Numbered from the stretch's first letter, positions 1-11,154 are shown. The stretch is DNA of 64,000 nt from Rhipicephalus microplus (GCF_043290135.1 NC_134700.1:161368553-161432552), one strand, 5' to 3'. Numbers and translations are program-made. The notes: generated by a model from the letters alone, not told the origin.

Positions 1-279
1 TACGCGGCACGGCAGGAACAGGACGGTCACTTGGGGTCCCAGGGGTACGATGGTGACGCGCTCTCCTCGGATGATGAGGTGCGACGCGTCTACGATTTGG
101 GCCAGTGCGGCCTCACTGTTGACGGTAACTTGGTAGTTCCGGCCTCCAAAGTGCTGAACGCAGTATACTTTTTCGATTCCTACTATTGAAGACGTCGCGT
201 CAACGACGTCTTCGGGACTAGTCCCCTCGGGGACGACTACGTCGAAGGCTAGCGCCTTCTTGGGGGGCTGGCTTGCCAT
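1..279 (-). CDS. LINE ORF1 N-terminus (gag-like, partial at window edge)
   Basis: Reading minus from an ATG at 279, the frame stays open for 93 codons and runs off the window. The protein starts MASQPPKKALAFDVVVPEG and continues with a compact alpha/beta-looking stretch containing VYCVQHFGGRNYQVTV and RVTIVPLGPQVTVLFLP. From memory of tick sequence, this resembles the RRM-like N-terminus of gag-type ORF1 proteins of tick LINEs that carry CCHC knuckles further on; no knuckles are visible because the frame leaves the window. Such proteins bind the element RNA. The start is chosen because it is the first ATG and the upstream minus-strand DNA (280-345) is a repetitive leader with a duplicated GAGACGCTAA motif. 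The clade is uncertain. Confidence 0.55.
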   Translation of the reverse strand, partial: MASQPPKKALAFDVVVPEGTSPEDVVDATSSIVGIEKVYCVQHFGGRNYQVTVNSEAALAQIVDASHLIIRGERVTIVPLGPQVTVLFLPCRV

Positions 280-474
280 GACGGGCGTCCGCCAGCCCAG
301 AGACGCCGTGAGACGCTAACAACGACGTGAGACGCTAAGACGCTCCTTATGGCGTGGCTTGGGCGTCCCTCGTATGTAACCACCAGTGGCACATACCCGA
401 AATAGGTATAACACTTGACCTCCAAGGTGGTGCCAGTGAGAGATTTCTTCTGTGCGTTGTTTAACAATAAAAAA

Positions 475-596
475 TAGTGCTCAATGTACATGCCAATGGC
501 TGCTAATGGGGAATGAGAGACATGGGCATTCGGCTTTTAGTCAACGCGCACGCTGCGATCCCCATTAGCAGCCATTGGCATGTACATTGAGCACTA
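475..596. repeat. Perfect 37-bp inverted repeat with 48-bp spacer
   Basis: Bases 475-511 and 560-596 are exact reverse complements (arm begins TAGTGCTCAATGTACATGCC and ends GGCTGCTAATGGGG). The right arm is also the start of the downstream 240-bp duplicated unit, so the hairpin probably arose when one end of that unit was copied in inverse orientation. No coding potential. Confidence 0.85.
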
Positions 597-1015
597 TCGG
601 ACAAGAAAGGGATGCTACATTATACTCGCTGGGTGTAACCTCCTTTGCTTTAGAAAGGTTTAGCGAGCGTTGAGCCGCAGTGCCATGAATACAATGAACT
701 TGTATATCCCATGAATGAACTCAAGGTGGTTAAAAATGAGTAGATACGAAGCGCAAGCCGTAAGAAAGTAAAAGCCGAATTCTCCTGTCTCTCATTTCTG
801 ATTAGCAGCCATTGGCATGTAAATTGAGCCCTATCTGACAGGGAAAGGTTGCTACGTTATACTCGCTGGGCGTAACCTCCTTGGTTTTCGAAAGGTTTAG
901 CGAGCGTTTGGTCGCAGTGCCATGAATACAGTGAACTAGAATATACCATGAACTCGAGGTGGTTAAAGGTGGGAAGTGGAGCCAAAGCGCAGGCCGTAAG
1001 AAAGTGTGCGTGTGC
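555..1015. repeat. Tandem duplication of a ~235-bp unit
   Basis: Bases ~560-795 and ~800-1015 align along their length. Both carry ATTAGCAGCCATTGGCATGT, then ATACTCGCTGGG..GTAACCTCCTT, AGGTTTAGCGAGCGTT, GCAGTGCCATGAATACA and a final GCAAGCCGTAAGAAAGT-like block. The copies differ by scattered substitutions and small indels, so the duplication is not recent. It abuts the 475-596 inverted repeat. No gene is visible in it. Confidence 0.75.
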
Positions 1016-1320
1016 CACCTCTCGTTTAGTCCTTGGAATGTCCGCTGGATGGCGGTGCTTCTATATGCGGAATATATGATAAAAAGATGCGAGATGGTGG
1101 GACTTGGAGTGTTGAATAGATGAACGAACGGACACACAAACAGATGCATGGATGGACGCATGAACGGACGCAGGGGCGGATGCACGAAAGAACGCAGGGA
1201 CGGGCGCACAAACAGACGCATGGACGGTCACACAGACGGACGCATGGACGGACGAATGCTTCGCCCCACTCTCCATCATTCACTCCGTGGATATGCTGCC
1301 ATTTTTTTGTAAACTTGTGT
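1016..1320 (+). mobile_element. ACGG-minisatellite dispersed element, copy A
   Basis: A conserved head (CTCGTTTAGTCCTTGGAATG, TCCGCTGGATGGCGGT, GATGCGAGATGGTGG) is followed by about 130 bp of degenerate tetranucleotide repeat (ACGG/ATGG/ACGC) and a conserved tail (CTTCGCCCC, then CCGTGGATATGCTGCC). The same head, repeat and tail order recurs near 12831-13145 and 52852-53165 with different repeat lengths, which marks it as a non-autonomous mobile element. The layout recalls the microsatellite-bearing pearl/DINE-type elements, but no Helitron hallmark was verified. Confidence 0.6.
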
Positions 1321-1532
1321 GTAGATGCAGTGAGATTATCAAGATGGTAATAAACTACACTACCGCCTGAAAGCTTAACAAGGCGAGCTTGATAAAGAGC
1401 CGCGATACAACCTACCGCAAAGAATGAAGAAAAAAAGCACAGAAATGAGCTAGCCTGAATGAAATTCACCCACAAAGAGCTGGGTGAATCTTAAACGAGA
1501 AGCATTGCTTTGGGTACTGCACACACTTTGAG

Positions 1533-1894
<362 letters not shown>

Positions 1895-2208
1895 CGTTGG
1901 TCTGGGTGCTCTCGTGATCACACTCTTAACATGGGTGAAGCGAAAATTAGTAAGGGAGCAAGATGGTTTAACGAATATGACTCAATGACAGTAACGTGAA
2001 TAACGTCACAACACCGCTCGTACATCGTCAAACCCTTTTCGCGAAAAGAGTCGCACATGCATGCAGCCGCATATGTGCTACAGGTGATTGACAGTTTGAT
2101 TGACTGCACAGGAATGGCGAGAACAGACATGCGTAATTTTAACTCATGAGCATTAGGAAAAAAAGCTGACATTGGCAACGTTGGTCCGGCGAATGGAAAG
2201 AATTAATG
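1895..2208. other. No gene seen
   Basis: This is unique-looking sequence between the microsatellite and a tRNA-like fragment. Its short open frames have no recognisable motif. Confidence 0.5.
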
Positions 2209-2285
2209 TCGGGGTCTCGGCAGGAATCAAACTCCAACATTCCGAGCGGCTATCAAGTATTCTATGACAGAGCCACGCCACGTAC
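2209..2285 (-). mobile_element. tRNA-derived SINE fragment
   Basis: Reverse-complemented, this reads as a decayed tRNA-like head: an A-box-like GTGGCTCTGTCATAGAATAC followed by a B-box-like GAGTTTGATTCC. Its arrangement resembles the SINE head near 11750 on plus. It directly abuts the left end of the foldback element. Confidence 0.45.
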
Positions 2286-2289
2286 CGGA

Positions 2290-3095
2290 ACTACACGTTT
2301 TCCCGCTCAATTCTATTCAAGCGCCAGCTAAATTAATCTAGGCGCCAGTTATTTTAATCCACCCGCCACTCAAATTATTCCAAGTGCTAGTCACGTTAAT
2401 CCAAGTGCCACTGAAATTAATCCAACTGCCAGCCGATTTAATCCAGACACCAGTGAATTTAATAATGACTACATCGCGAATTCAAAGCGACCCAGAATTT
2501 TCGGGAATGCGTGGAGTGAAATTGTAGTGAATTTAAGCGAAACTATTATCAATATGTGTAGAATAAACAATGAATGAGTCACTAGTGACACAGTGTGACT
2601 TGCGCGACTTCATCACGCCTATCACCCGCGTGCGCACAATTCACACCTTCGACATGCATATCAAAGGAAACGCCGTTCACACGGTAATAACTTTATGCCC
2701 ATGCCAATGACTTGATCACTAGTGACTCAGGTGACGTCATAACGCATATCACCCACACACGCACTGTCTTAACCTGCCGTCATGCATATCGAACGAAACG
2801 CCTTTGAAAAGGCAAGAACGCGACACCTAAGACTCGGTCAAATGACTTGATTACTAGTGACTCATTCATTGTTTATTCTATACATCTTGATAATACTTCC
2901 TTAAAGTTCACTCCACGCGTTCCTAAAAATTCTGCGCCACTTTGAAGTTGTGATGTAGTCAAGATTAAATTCGCTCGCGTCTGCATTGAATTGGCTGGCG
3001 GTTGGAATAATTTCAGTGGCGGCTGTATTAAATTGACTGGTGCCTAGATCAATTTAGCTTGCGCTTGAATTAAAGTGAGCGGAAAAACCTGTACT
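2290..3095. mobile_element. Foldback-like element with 21-bp subrepeats in long terminal inverted repeats
   Basis: The left arm (about 2292-2594) and right arm (about 2846-3093) are long imperfect reverse complements. Both arms carry arrays of a ~21-bp subrepeat with consensus close to AGTGCCAGTNAATTTAATCCA: six or seven units at 2321-2466 and inverted copies at about 2975-3080. Inside each array is a second conserved block (ACGCGTGGAGTGAA ... GAATAAACAATGAATGAGTC). The central ~250 bp holds two diverged direct repeats, each with a CATATCACCC-type segment and ATGCATATC. Long inverted repeats built of tandem subrepeats are the hallmark of foldback (FB/Galileo-type) elements. There is no transposase gene here, so it would be non-autonomous. 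A target-site duplication was not evident. Confidence 0.7.
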
Positions 3096-4196
3096 TTTAA
3101 AACAGACACTGATCTTTATGCGATGTCAAATGTGGTTGAACAGTCGCCTTTCCAGTTTTATAAACATTGCATGTGTACTCCTATGATACAGCCGTCCGGT
3201 CGGGTTAACGCCAATTGGAGTTAGGTACCATCCGCCGAAGTTGATTTATGTAGCAGTCCAGGGCTACCATCCTTGCGAGCAACAGTGCATCATATGAACT
3301 TACCACTTCTCGTGACGGTAATATCTATGTTGCTGTTGGCATCATTACGTAACTGTAAACAATTGTCTGTATAAATATATCCAGCTGTTTAACGTACGTC
3401 TGATGCCTGAATGTGTGCATGTATTTAGCGCCACTTTGTAACGTTTCGCTCCGTAAAAAGAATGATTACAACACTGTCACCTTTTAACCGCATGCGTTAG
3501 ATAACATCGATTCCCAAGGTACGTGGGTTCTGTCGAATTTTTTTTTTGTCTAAGACACACTCTAAAGGTGCGAATTCTGCTAGAAAATGCATCGAAAGAT
3601 TTATTTGAGTGGAAATTAGTATGAAATTGGGTTGCATGCTTCGGCACCCAAATGCGGAGTACCCTCGTCTTGGACTTGCACGCCAATATTGGCGTCACGG
3701 CGTTTTGTTACCTGTTCGAGAACAGTGGAACATGACCTCTCGTGAGTTCTTCCTATAAAGCACGAAGTGTCCTCCACTACGCCGTCGTGTTCAACAACAA
3801 CAACAAAAAAGAACAGATGGGAATCCGTGCGGAGCTAGCGTGGTCACTGAGTGGGCCGCCGAGTTATTATTAACGGAGCACGAATCGCGAGTAGGACCGG
3901 TGCATGGACTATGCAAGAAGCAAGGGAGGGCTCTTATTTCGGAGTGAGAGTTTGAGATCCGGTCGCTGCAGAGCCAAGGTCGTCGTTCAAGTGGCACCTT
4001 TCGCGTGGTTGACACGTACTCTCGAACAAACGCGAGACATGCGTACGTGTAGAAAGCCCTGTGAAGTTTGAAAGTGGGAGGGGAAGGGGGGGGTGCCGCA
4101 TTTTTCTCATAGGTGAGCTCCGCTGACCCGGCTGCAAACTGGTCCTTTCTTTTTTTGAAAACAAGGCAAGGTGCACGCCCGTTTCTTCGAGTTCGT
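3096..4196. other. Gene-free 5' flank of cuticle gene 1
   Basis: No convincing gene or repeat is visible. The stretch has moderate GC, a short AAC-rich patch near 3793-3810 and several short open frames without motifs. It separates the foldback element from the promoter block of cuticle gene 1. Confidence 0.5.
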
Positions 4197-4317
4197 GTAA
4201 TAGCAGGTGAAAGCGCTTTGTGGGTCCTGTAACAACAAAAGAAAAAAGCACAGAAACACGTTATGCGCTTCGAAACGGCTCTATAAAAGGGGGAAAACCT
4301 CCATCGAGAGGGTCAGT
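4197..4317 (+). promoter_or_regulatory. Promoter of cuticle gene 1: shared upstream block, TATA box, arthropod Inr
   Basis: An 18-bp block at 4197-4214 (GTAATAGCAGGTGAAAGC, containing the E-box-like CAGGTG) is identical to one 97 bp upstream of the TATA box of cuticle gene 2; here the distance is 85 bp. A CTTCGAAA motif lies just upstream of the TATA box, also in both genes. TATAAAAG is at 4282-4289. A TCAGT initiator at 4313-4317, about 31 bp downstream, matches the arthropod Inr consensus. The ATG follows at 4347. Confidence 0.75.
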
Positions 4318-4346
4318 GTAGACTCAGCACCCATAGCTGCCAGAAT

Positions 4347-6274
4347 ATGATCGCTCAGGTAAGTTCCGGTGCAAGAAACGGCACGACTTGTGCCGGCCGC
4401 TGTCAATGATCTCACCGCCATCCCTTAATCTACGCTGAACTTTTTTGATGTTGGTATGACAAGTAAGCTGTTTTCCGTGCGATCGTCTCGGTGTCGATGT
4501 AGCCAGCACAGCATGGTTTCCGACCACTTAAGGTGACGCGGTGCGTAGTCTTCAGTGCAACGAAAGCGACACTGGTTTACCGTTAGTCTTAAACACCCAT
4601 CTCACCAGATTTCCACAGCTACTGACGGCCTGGACTGGGGTGCTTGCTTACCTAGCTTCTTTACCACGACGCGTCAGGGCAATTGTTCGTAGTTTAGGGC
4701 TTATGTAATGGCTGAAATGGCCAAGTTTAGCCCAATTAAGAGATCACTGTTTACGCGTGCGGCTGAAGGCTTACGCCGGCATGATAGATTATCAAACCGT
4801 AGTAAGCCGGGCTGGTTGTACATTTAAAGCGATATTTTCATTCTATAACGGCGATGACTGACAGTTAGCGGTCTATCTTCAAAAAATACAATCCTGTGAT
4901 CCTATGTTGTATAATGACGTTGACTTCAAGACCAGCTCCTTCTTGTTTGTCGACGTGTGAAGCCACCTCGAAAAGAAAAACGGCATTATTGATGGGGACG
5001 TTGTAATTTTTGTTACCTTTCTGTGCTAGCATAACTTTGAATACCATGGCGTGTTTAGGGGCATTCGACTCCAGTCGGAAGTAGCGCCAGGGCTTAAGTG
5101 GCATCAGCCCGTTTGGGCCACTTACCAATACTGAAACACATCGCAGGTGACTCTGTTGTTGGTCGTCTCGACCGTGGCTCTGGCGGGAGGACACGGCGGC
5201 TACGGTCATCACGGAGGTTCCAGCAGAACGTACAGGAAACAGAATGTGCGTAGTTATTGCACCACATTATTATCGTCATTTGCAAGCAGTTCATAGCAAC
5301 TTCTTCTTTTGTGAAGAGTTTCCGTAGTCCAGGTTTCTGTGTCAAACTTTCAATGTCCAAAAAGTGCGGTGAGTGTTTTTGCACTGGCAGACCTAAACAG
5401 TTTCTCATTTTTGGTGTGAAAACATACAAGTTCGCGAACAACCGCTATTTTAGCGAACTCTAATTTCAAGATATTATAAAGAAATAAATGGTGGGTACTA
5501 TAGCGTGCCGAATTCTCATACTGTTGGCTAAAAACAACGGCGTATAGCGGAGGGCTCCGGGTGAATTTCGACTCCCAGAAAGCTCTTCAACGCTCACCTA
5601 AACAGCGACACACAATCGCTCTTGCATTCTACAATCATAGGAAAGTGGTCGCAGTGGTCGGGGGTCAAACTAACAAACCTAAATGGAGCACCGCTACGCC
5701 ATATTCACCGAGGGCATTTATTTCGATGTTCCATCTTAATACAACGATTCCCAACAGTAATGTTCCAATTGTATTCACCAACCTGCTCTAAGAGCACGCA
5801 TTCTTGATTACTGAATTGAAATTGTCGCATAGACAAAAAAAGTTGGTGAGATTAAGCTAACTAAACACTGCACTTCTTCATCTGCTCTCGTATTCTCAGG
5901 ACCACGGCCACTACAGTTTCGGCTACGACATCGTCAACGGCTACGGCGCCGTGAACGGCCGCCACGAGACCGGCGCGGCGTACGGTCCCGTGCACGGCTC
6001 GTACTACCTGGGCGACATCGACGGCCGCCACAGGCAGGTGCACTACGTGGCCGACAAGTGGGGCTTCCGAGCCATGGTGAAGACCAACGAGCCCGGAACC
6101 AAGAGCAGCCTGCCGGCCGCCGCTCCCTATCATTCGGCCCACGGAAAGACGGTGCCCGCCTACGGACACGGTGGATATGGCGGATACGGAGGATACCGAG
6201 GATACGGTGGATATGGCGGATATGGTGGATACGGAGGATACGGTGGCTACGGAGGCTATGGATACTACGGCTAG
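4347..6274 (+). CDS. Arachnid-type cuticle protein with chitin-binding R&R domain (gene 1; 3 coding exons)
   Basis: Model: exon 1 4347-4358 (codes MIAQ), intron 4359-5146, exon 2 5147-5245, intron 5246-5899, exon 3 5900-6274. All junctions are GT/AG and phase 0; the product is 161 aa. Residues 1-18 form a signal peptide (VTLLLVVSTVALA then GG), so the protein is secreted into the cuticle. Exon 2 ends in a Gly/His/Tyr-rich segment and SSRTYRKQN. Exon 3 opens with an extended Rebers-Riddiford domain (about residues 38-100): HYSFGYDIVNG, ETGAAYGPVHGSYYLGDIDG, QVHYVADKWGFRAMVKTNEP. R&R domains bind chitin in the exoskeleton. The C-terminus is a Gly-Gly-Tyr repeat tail, longer than in gene 2. The exon structure is supported by exact conservation in the paralog at 27398-30173. 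Transcription and the 3' end are unproven; no AATAAA lies soon after the stop. Confidence 0.9.
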
Positions 6275-9106
6275 GATGTTGTCCTCGTTTTTCTAGTGCT
6301 TCCACGTCTCCCTCCGATGTTCTTCTCTCGTGCGCCATCCTTTTCGTGAGTAATTCAGTCTTGCTGTGTGTCCATTTATTCTTATACGTAGCTGTGCTAG
6401 AAAACGTAGCTGTGATACGTAGCTGTGCTTGACATGCACCTACAGGCTCACAATTCAATCAAATAATTATTTCATTCGAGCTCCAGCTAGGACTGGTCAT
6501 ATGCATCGTATCGATAGCGTGACATACAGTCTAATACATATATCGTTTAAAGTAACCAGCCCACCGAGGCACGACAGAACCGCAGGGCAGAGGAAGAGCA
6601 CATTGTATCCTTAATTCATGTACACAAAGATAAGGGTAGTCTTGCATAGCTTCGTTACACTCCAATGAACATTTAACTGAGGGAAATAGTAGGTCAATTG
6701 GTAGGTGAGGGTCATAGGGGAGGTCAGCCCTCATACTAGCCTAACATTTTCACGAGAGCTGGATGTAAGGCAGTGAGTGGCTTATGGCTTTTCACCACCA
6801 CAGCGCATCGTTCAGTAAAGAAAAAAAAAACATAGATACTCCACTACATGTCTGTGATTTCGTAGTGCGCATAGCGTGACCTCTTATGCGTAGCTTCACT
6901 CACTCAGAACTTCTATATTATTCGCGTAAAAAATAATTAACGTTAAATTAGCGATGGCTGTTGTTCAAGAAGTAGTACTATGAATATAGCAGTTTCTTCG
7001 TATTCCGAGCAACCAGCCCTGCCTCCGTGTGAAGAGCCTTATGATAGCCTCAAACTTGTATTTACGCTCTCTACTTTACATAAACATTCAGCTTGTCGCT
7101 TTCGCGGCAACCAGTAGCAGTTCATATATAAATTTATGGCTCACAAAAAGACCAGGGTACGGAAAAGAAGGGTGCGTTATCGCCATAAATTTTTCCCGGT
7201 GTGCTCCTTCTTGTGCTGTAAATCACGAATTTGTTCCAAATCTCCCAGTGCTCTGATCCAGCAACTTTGATATCTGACCATACGTGCATCATGGTCATCA
7301 GACAAATTATTCATCCGTCTATAAGAAATGGCAAAGGAACGATACAAGTGGTATTACGCCTTCATAAATCCTCGGCTCTACCTTTTGACTTTGGATTGTC
7401 GTCTACTGCGAATTACCATCAGCCTGGATTTTTAAAATCCAGCGTAAATCACGGTCTCAACATTTGGTTTATGTTTTTAAATGAGCTTAGTGTCGCTTCA
7501 CGAACAGCATATCGTTTGGTGTGCGATGCATTCAATAGTGTTGTGTTAACTGCCTGTTCCCAAGTCATCTTACTAATTAACTCTTTCATACGTTGCCTTT
7601 CAGTGCAGCTCCTGTGGCTTGTGGCTATAGTTCTTCACTTACCCTTGTTCCTTCAGCATATATGTAAACCAAAAAAATATGTAAGAAAGCCCCAAAGAAC
7701 TGAAGACCTTACGTGCGCTCGCCCATGTCAAGACGACGACGTTTTCTTAAATGTGCTCGCTTCCTATCTACGCTGTTTCTGCTTCTGCACCTGTTTGCTA
7801 TTTGTGACGTCTCATCTCTCCAGGTTTTCCGTTTTCGCCTAAAGCTTCTCTCTACCCCAAATGCTCTATCTTCGCTCGTTGTGCAAGAATGCTGTGTAAA
7901 TAAATGTACAATGTCCACGGATCACATCTGCCTGTCTCACTCTTTGTACTCTCCTACACAGCAGCATTCAAGCTGTACGACACCACATATAATATAAAAC
8001 AATATTATAGAACAATATAAAATGTCCTTGCACGGCAAAGCTGTTATCTGTCACTCGGACAATATTTACTGAGATGTGATTGGGATTATGAAGTACGACA
8101 CAGAGATACACAAAAGATGCGACACAGGCAAGCGCTGTCTGTGAATGTGATCTTGCATTTTCATTAAGAATGTATTTAGAGAGAACCTAAAGTCTTAAAA
8201 CAACATGTTTAGCTCGTCACAAGTAAGGGTGACCAAGGTACTTTTTAAGGATAATGTACTTGCACCAGTGGCTGTAGACCGTACTAACGTTAGCTACGGA
8301 CTTTCTGCCATGATGCAGTCTGCAGTGATCGCGACTGGCCGTGATGTACGTGCTGGCTCACTGTTTCTAGCTCATCTGCTTTCTTAGATTATGATTTTCA
8401 TCACTTTCTTACATAAAGAACCGAACAAAACTATTTTTGGGGTTAAGTGTACTGCCTTATTGTTCTCTCCCACGACACCAAGCATGTGAAAAACCCGGTA
8501 TTCTTTGTGCCACTACGGGAGTGCAGCTCAACGAAGTCCCATATCCCCCTTCCCCCCACCTTACTCCACGAAATTGCCGAGATTTGACTTTTCAGGCAAC
8601 AATGGACATCGAGAGAAAGTCGAATGCCACACAACTCGCACTTATCATCACGCTAAAGCCGGCAGCTTTCCGAAGGCAACCTAGCAGAACTTATTGTTGA
8701 ACGAGATTGTGCATTGAAGCGATTCAAGAAGTGGTGCGAAGAAAACAACAAATTCGAACCGGTACAATGTACTCCCTTCTGAGTTCGGTGTTTCTTTCTT
8801 CCTTTCTCTCTCGTGCCACGTGTGTTTCAGCGCGCATTCTTTAAAGCTTGCGGCGATGTTCAGCAAACTCGTTCATGGCCATCGCGAAGAGAACCCGCTT
8901 CAGCACTTAAAACAGAGCGCAACCGCAAATGTTAGGAATGCTAGTCGCGAGGTGGTCAACGACAGGAAGCCCACACTCTGCCTTCTAGGGGGCCGCTTAC
9001 AAATTGCCTCACGGTTCAGTGGACGTGTAGACTGTCATACTGTTCTTTGTGTCGTTCTTGCCACAAAATCACCACTTCGTGGATACGTGGTTGCAGATAC
9101 GTGGTT
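6275..9106 (+). other. 3' flank of cuticle gene 1 with candidate non-coding terminal exon
   Basis: There is no second gene here that I can support. A CAG acceptor at 7601-7603 is followed by GCTCCTGTGGCTT, and GTGTAAATAAATGT with an AATAAA at 7899-7904 lies 300 bp on. The equivalent acceptor (31427-31429), CTCCTGTGGCTT and GTGTAAATAAATGT (AATAAA 31656-31661) occur downstream of cuticle gene 2. A possible donor, TTTTCGTGAGT, begins its intron at 6346, 72 nt after the stop. This suggests a spliced 3' UTR exon, but the donor is not conserved in gene 2. The open frame 7231-7842 runs through this region and has no recognisable motif. Confidence 0.35.
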
Positions 9107-9137
9107 GCACTTGTATCCACTTCGTGGATACAAGTGC
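9107..9137. repeat. Perfect 14-bp-stem hairpin
   Basis: GCACTTGTATCCAC, a 3-base loop and its exact reverse complement. Just upstream, the ACGTGGTTGCA and CACTTCGTGGATAC motifs are duplicated, so this is a small local rearrangement cluster (9070-9137). Confidence 0.8.
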
Positions 9138-9764
9138 AGAACTTGTAGCTCACGGAAAAGAGGGTTCGTGTTTAGTGGCGAAGAAGTGCTTAATGGTGAA
9201 GTTTCATTATTTTGTTATAAACGCCGTAGCCGTTATTTATTCATACATCATGATTTCTAATGGTCAGGCGGGTTTCGCGTGCTAGGCATACGGTGGAATT
9301 CGCAAGTAAATATTTACGAACTTCTCCTAACATCTGTGCTAATAAAGCTATTCTGGCATATATTGGGATACAAATACGCGTTGAAAGGAAACCATGAGAG
9401 AGGGATGTTAACTAGTTTGGCATAACTGATATACCAAACACAGGTGAAAGGGACGGGGAGACAGAAAGGAGAGTAAAGAAAGACCGGAAGATAGGGGAAG
9501 CACACACGCACATACATTACGTATCAGCGCAGAGCGGCTGTACTGGCGGTATACGGCATCGTAGTTTAAAGCCGCCCGTGCCAGTCTGCTGTGCTTGGGA
9601 ATTTTAGCAATGCGTTGTTTGCTTGAATTCTCGATGATTTTTTAGGATTACACTGAAAAATATTTTCTAGTGTGATCGTTTTGTTGTCAAGACGAGCGCG
9701 ATCACATGAGAGGGATCGTCTCTGCACAGCGTAGCGAGGACAGTCGCAGAAGACATGCTGGAAG
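9138..9764. other. No gene seen
   Basis: No recognisable protein, RNA or element. The stretch ends in a GAGA-rich run that leads into the 3' end of a minus-strand LINE fragment. Confidence 0.45.
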
Positions 9765-11154
9765 AGAGAGAGAGAAACGAGAAAAAAAATGAAGGCAGGG
9801 AGGTTAACCAGATGCTAGTATCCGGTATGCTACCCTACACTGGGGTTGGGGAATAGGGTGTTGAAAGAGAAAGACAGTTAAAAAATAAATAAGAGAAAAA
9901 CACCGACACACACGCACACACAAAATCAGTCCACTCAGAGGCGTTCCGACAGGCCAGTAGTTCGCAAGAAGCCCAGTAGCGCTTGCACGGCTTTCTTTTG
10001 TGACGATGAGTCATGACAATGGCGCAGTATTCTTTCTTCCGACAACGGCTGGTCATCTAACCTGTTTAGTATATTAGAAAGGTGTTGTCTCTCCAGGTTG
10101 TATTCCTGGCAGTCACACAGGATATGTCGAATTGTTTCTTCATCTCCGCAGTGTGCACAGTCGGTGGTGTCGGCCATCCCTATGCGGAACGCATACGCAC
10201 GGGTAAACGCGACTCCCAACCATAGTCTGCACAGAGCAGTAGCGTCACCTCGCCGAATTTTTTTTTGGAAGATGTAAGCTTAACGTTGGACCAAGGGATC
10301 GTAATCTTGCATGCGTAAAGAGAGGCTCATTCCAGAGAGCCATGGAACGTTGGTGAGCAAGCATGTGGAGCCTCCTAGCAGCATCCGTCCTTGAGAAAGG
10401 TATTGACTGGTTGTTGTCTTCTGTATGGGCTGAACGGGCAGCTTGATCAGCTCGTTCGTTACCGATAATTCCACAGTGGCTTGGCAACCACTGAAATATA
10501 ACGTGGTGCCCTTTCTCTGTTATATGGTGTAGCATTTCTGCTGTTTCAAATACCAACTGCTCGTGCGGACCACGGCGTAGATTTGACAGAAGTGACTGCA
10601 GTGCCGCCTTGCAGTCGCAGAAAATCGTCCACCGTGGCGTGCTTTGGTCGTTAATGAAACGCAGCGCAGCACGAAGCGCTGTAAGCTCAGCTGCCGTTGT
10701 TGTGGTTGCATGAGCTGTCCTGAATTTGATGATTGGGACGTGCGTTGGAATAACGACCGCCGCAGTTGAGCTGTTTGGCAGGACGGAGCCGTCGGTGTAG
10801 ACGTGGGTGCAGTCTTGGTACTTCTCGTACAGCAGAAGTAAGGCGAGCTGCTTGAGGACTGGTATTGAGAAATCTCGTTTTTTCTGGATGCCTGGTATTG
10901 TCAGGTTGATGACTGCATGTTTGAGGCACCATGGAGGAATGGAAGGTCTCGCCGCGTGCGTAAAACCAGTTGGTAGGGAGTCACCATGTGTAGTTATTGT
11001 TCAACAAAAGGAAGTATGAGGTCTATCCGCTGGTAGAGAGGCTAGGTGGTGATGGGGAGTCCGGCCCACATGTCTTATGTGTGTCCTCAAAGCTTCAATT
11101 TCAATATGGGTCTGCACGAGGTGTTGGAAAGTTTCTTCAGTACTGCAGGCGTGG
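9765..11154 (-). pseudogene. 5'-truncated I-clade LINE: RNase H and C-terminal zinc-finger end of ORF2
   Basis: Reading minus from about 11150 down to 9765, broken frames encode the C-terminal third of an I-group LINE ORF2. The RNase H part carries HVIFQWLPSHCGIIGNERAD (around 10440-10500), the usual final RNase H motif. A later segment encodes DCAHCGDEETIRHILCDCQEY (10080-10170), the H-C-rich finger found after RNase H in these elements. Several frameshifts separate the pieces (10935-9935). The 3' end is a purine-rich leader-like region near 9770-9850. A similar 3' end occurs at 28744, so the two are one family. No protein function is expected. Confidence 0.75.

Noticed and set aside
5861..6458. 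Antisense Val/His- and Arg-rich frames over cuticle exon 3 (also at 29862-30204)
   Set aside because: They are shadows of the GC-rich cuticle exon, and both paralogs show them only because exon 3 is conserved.
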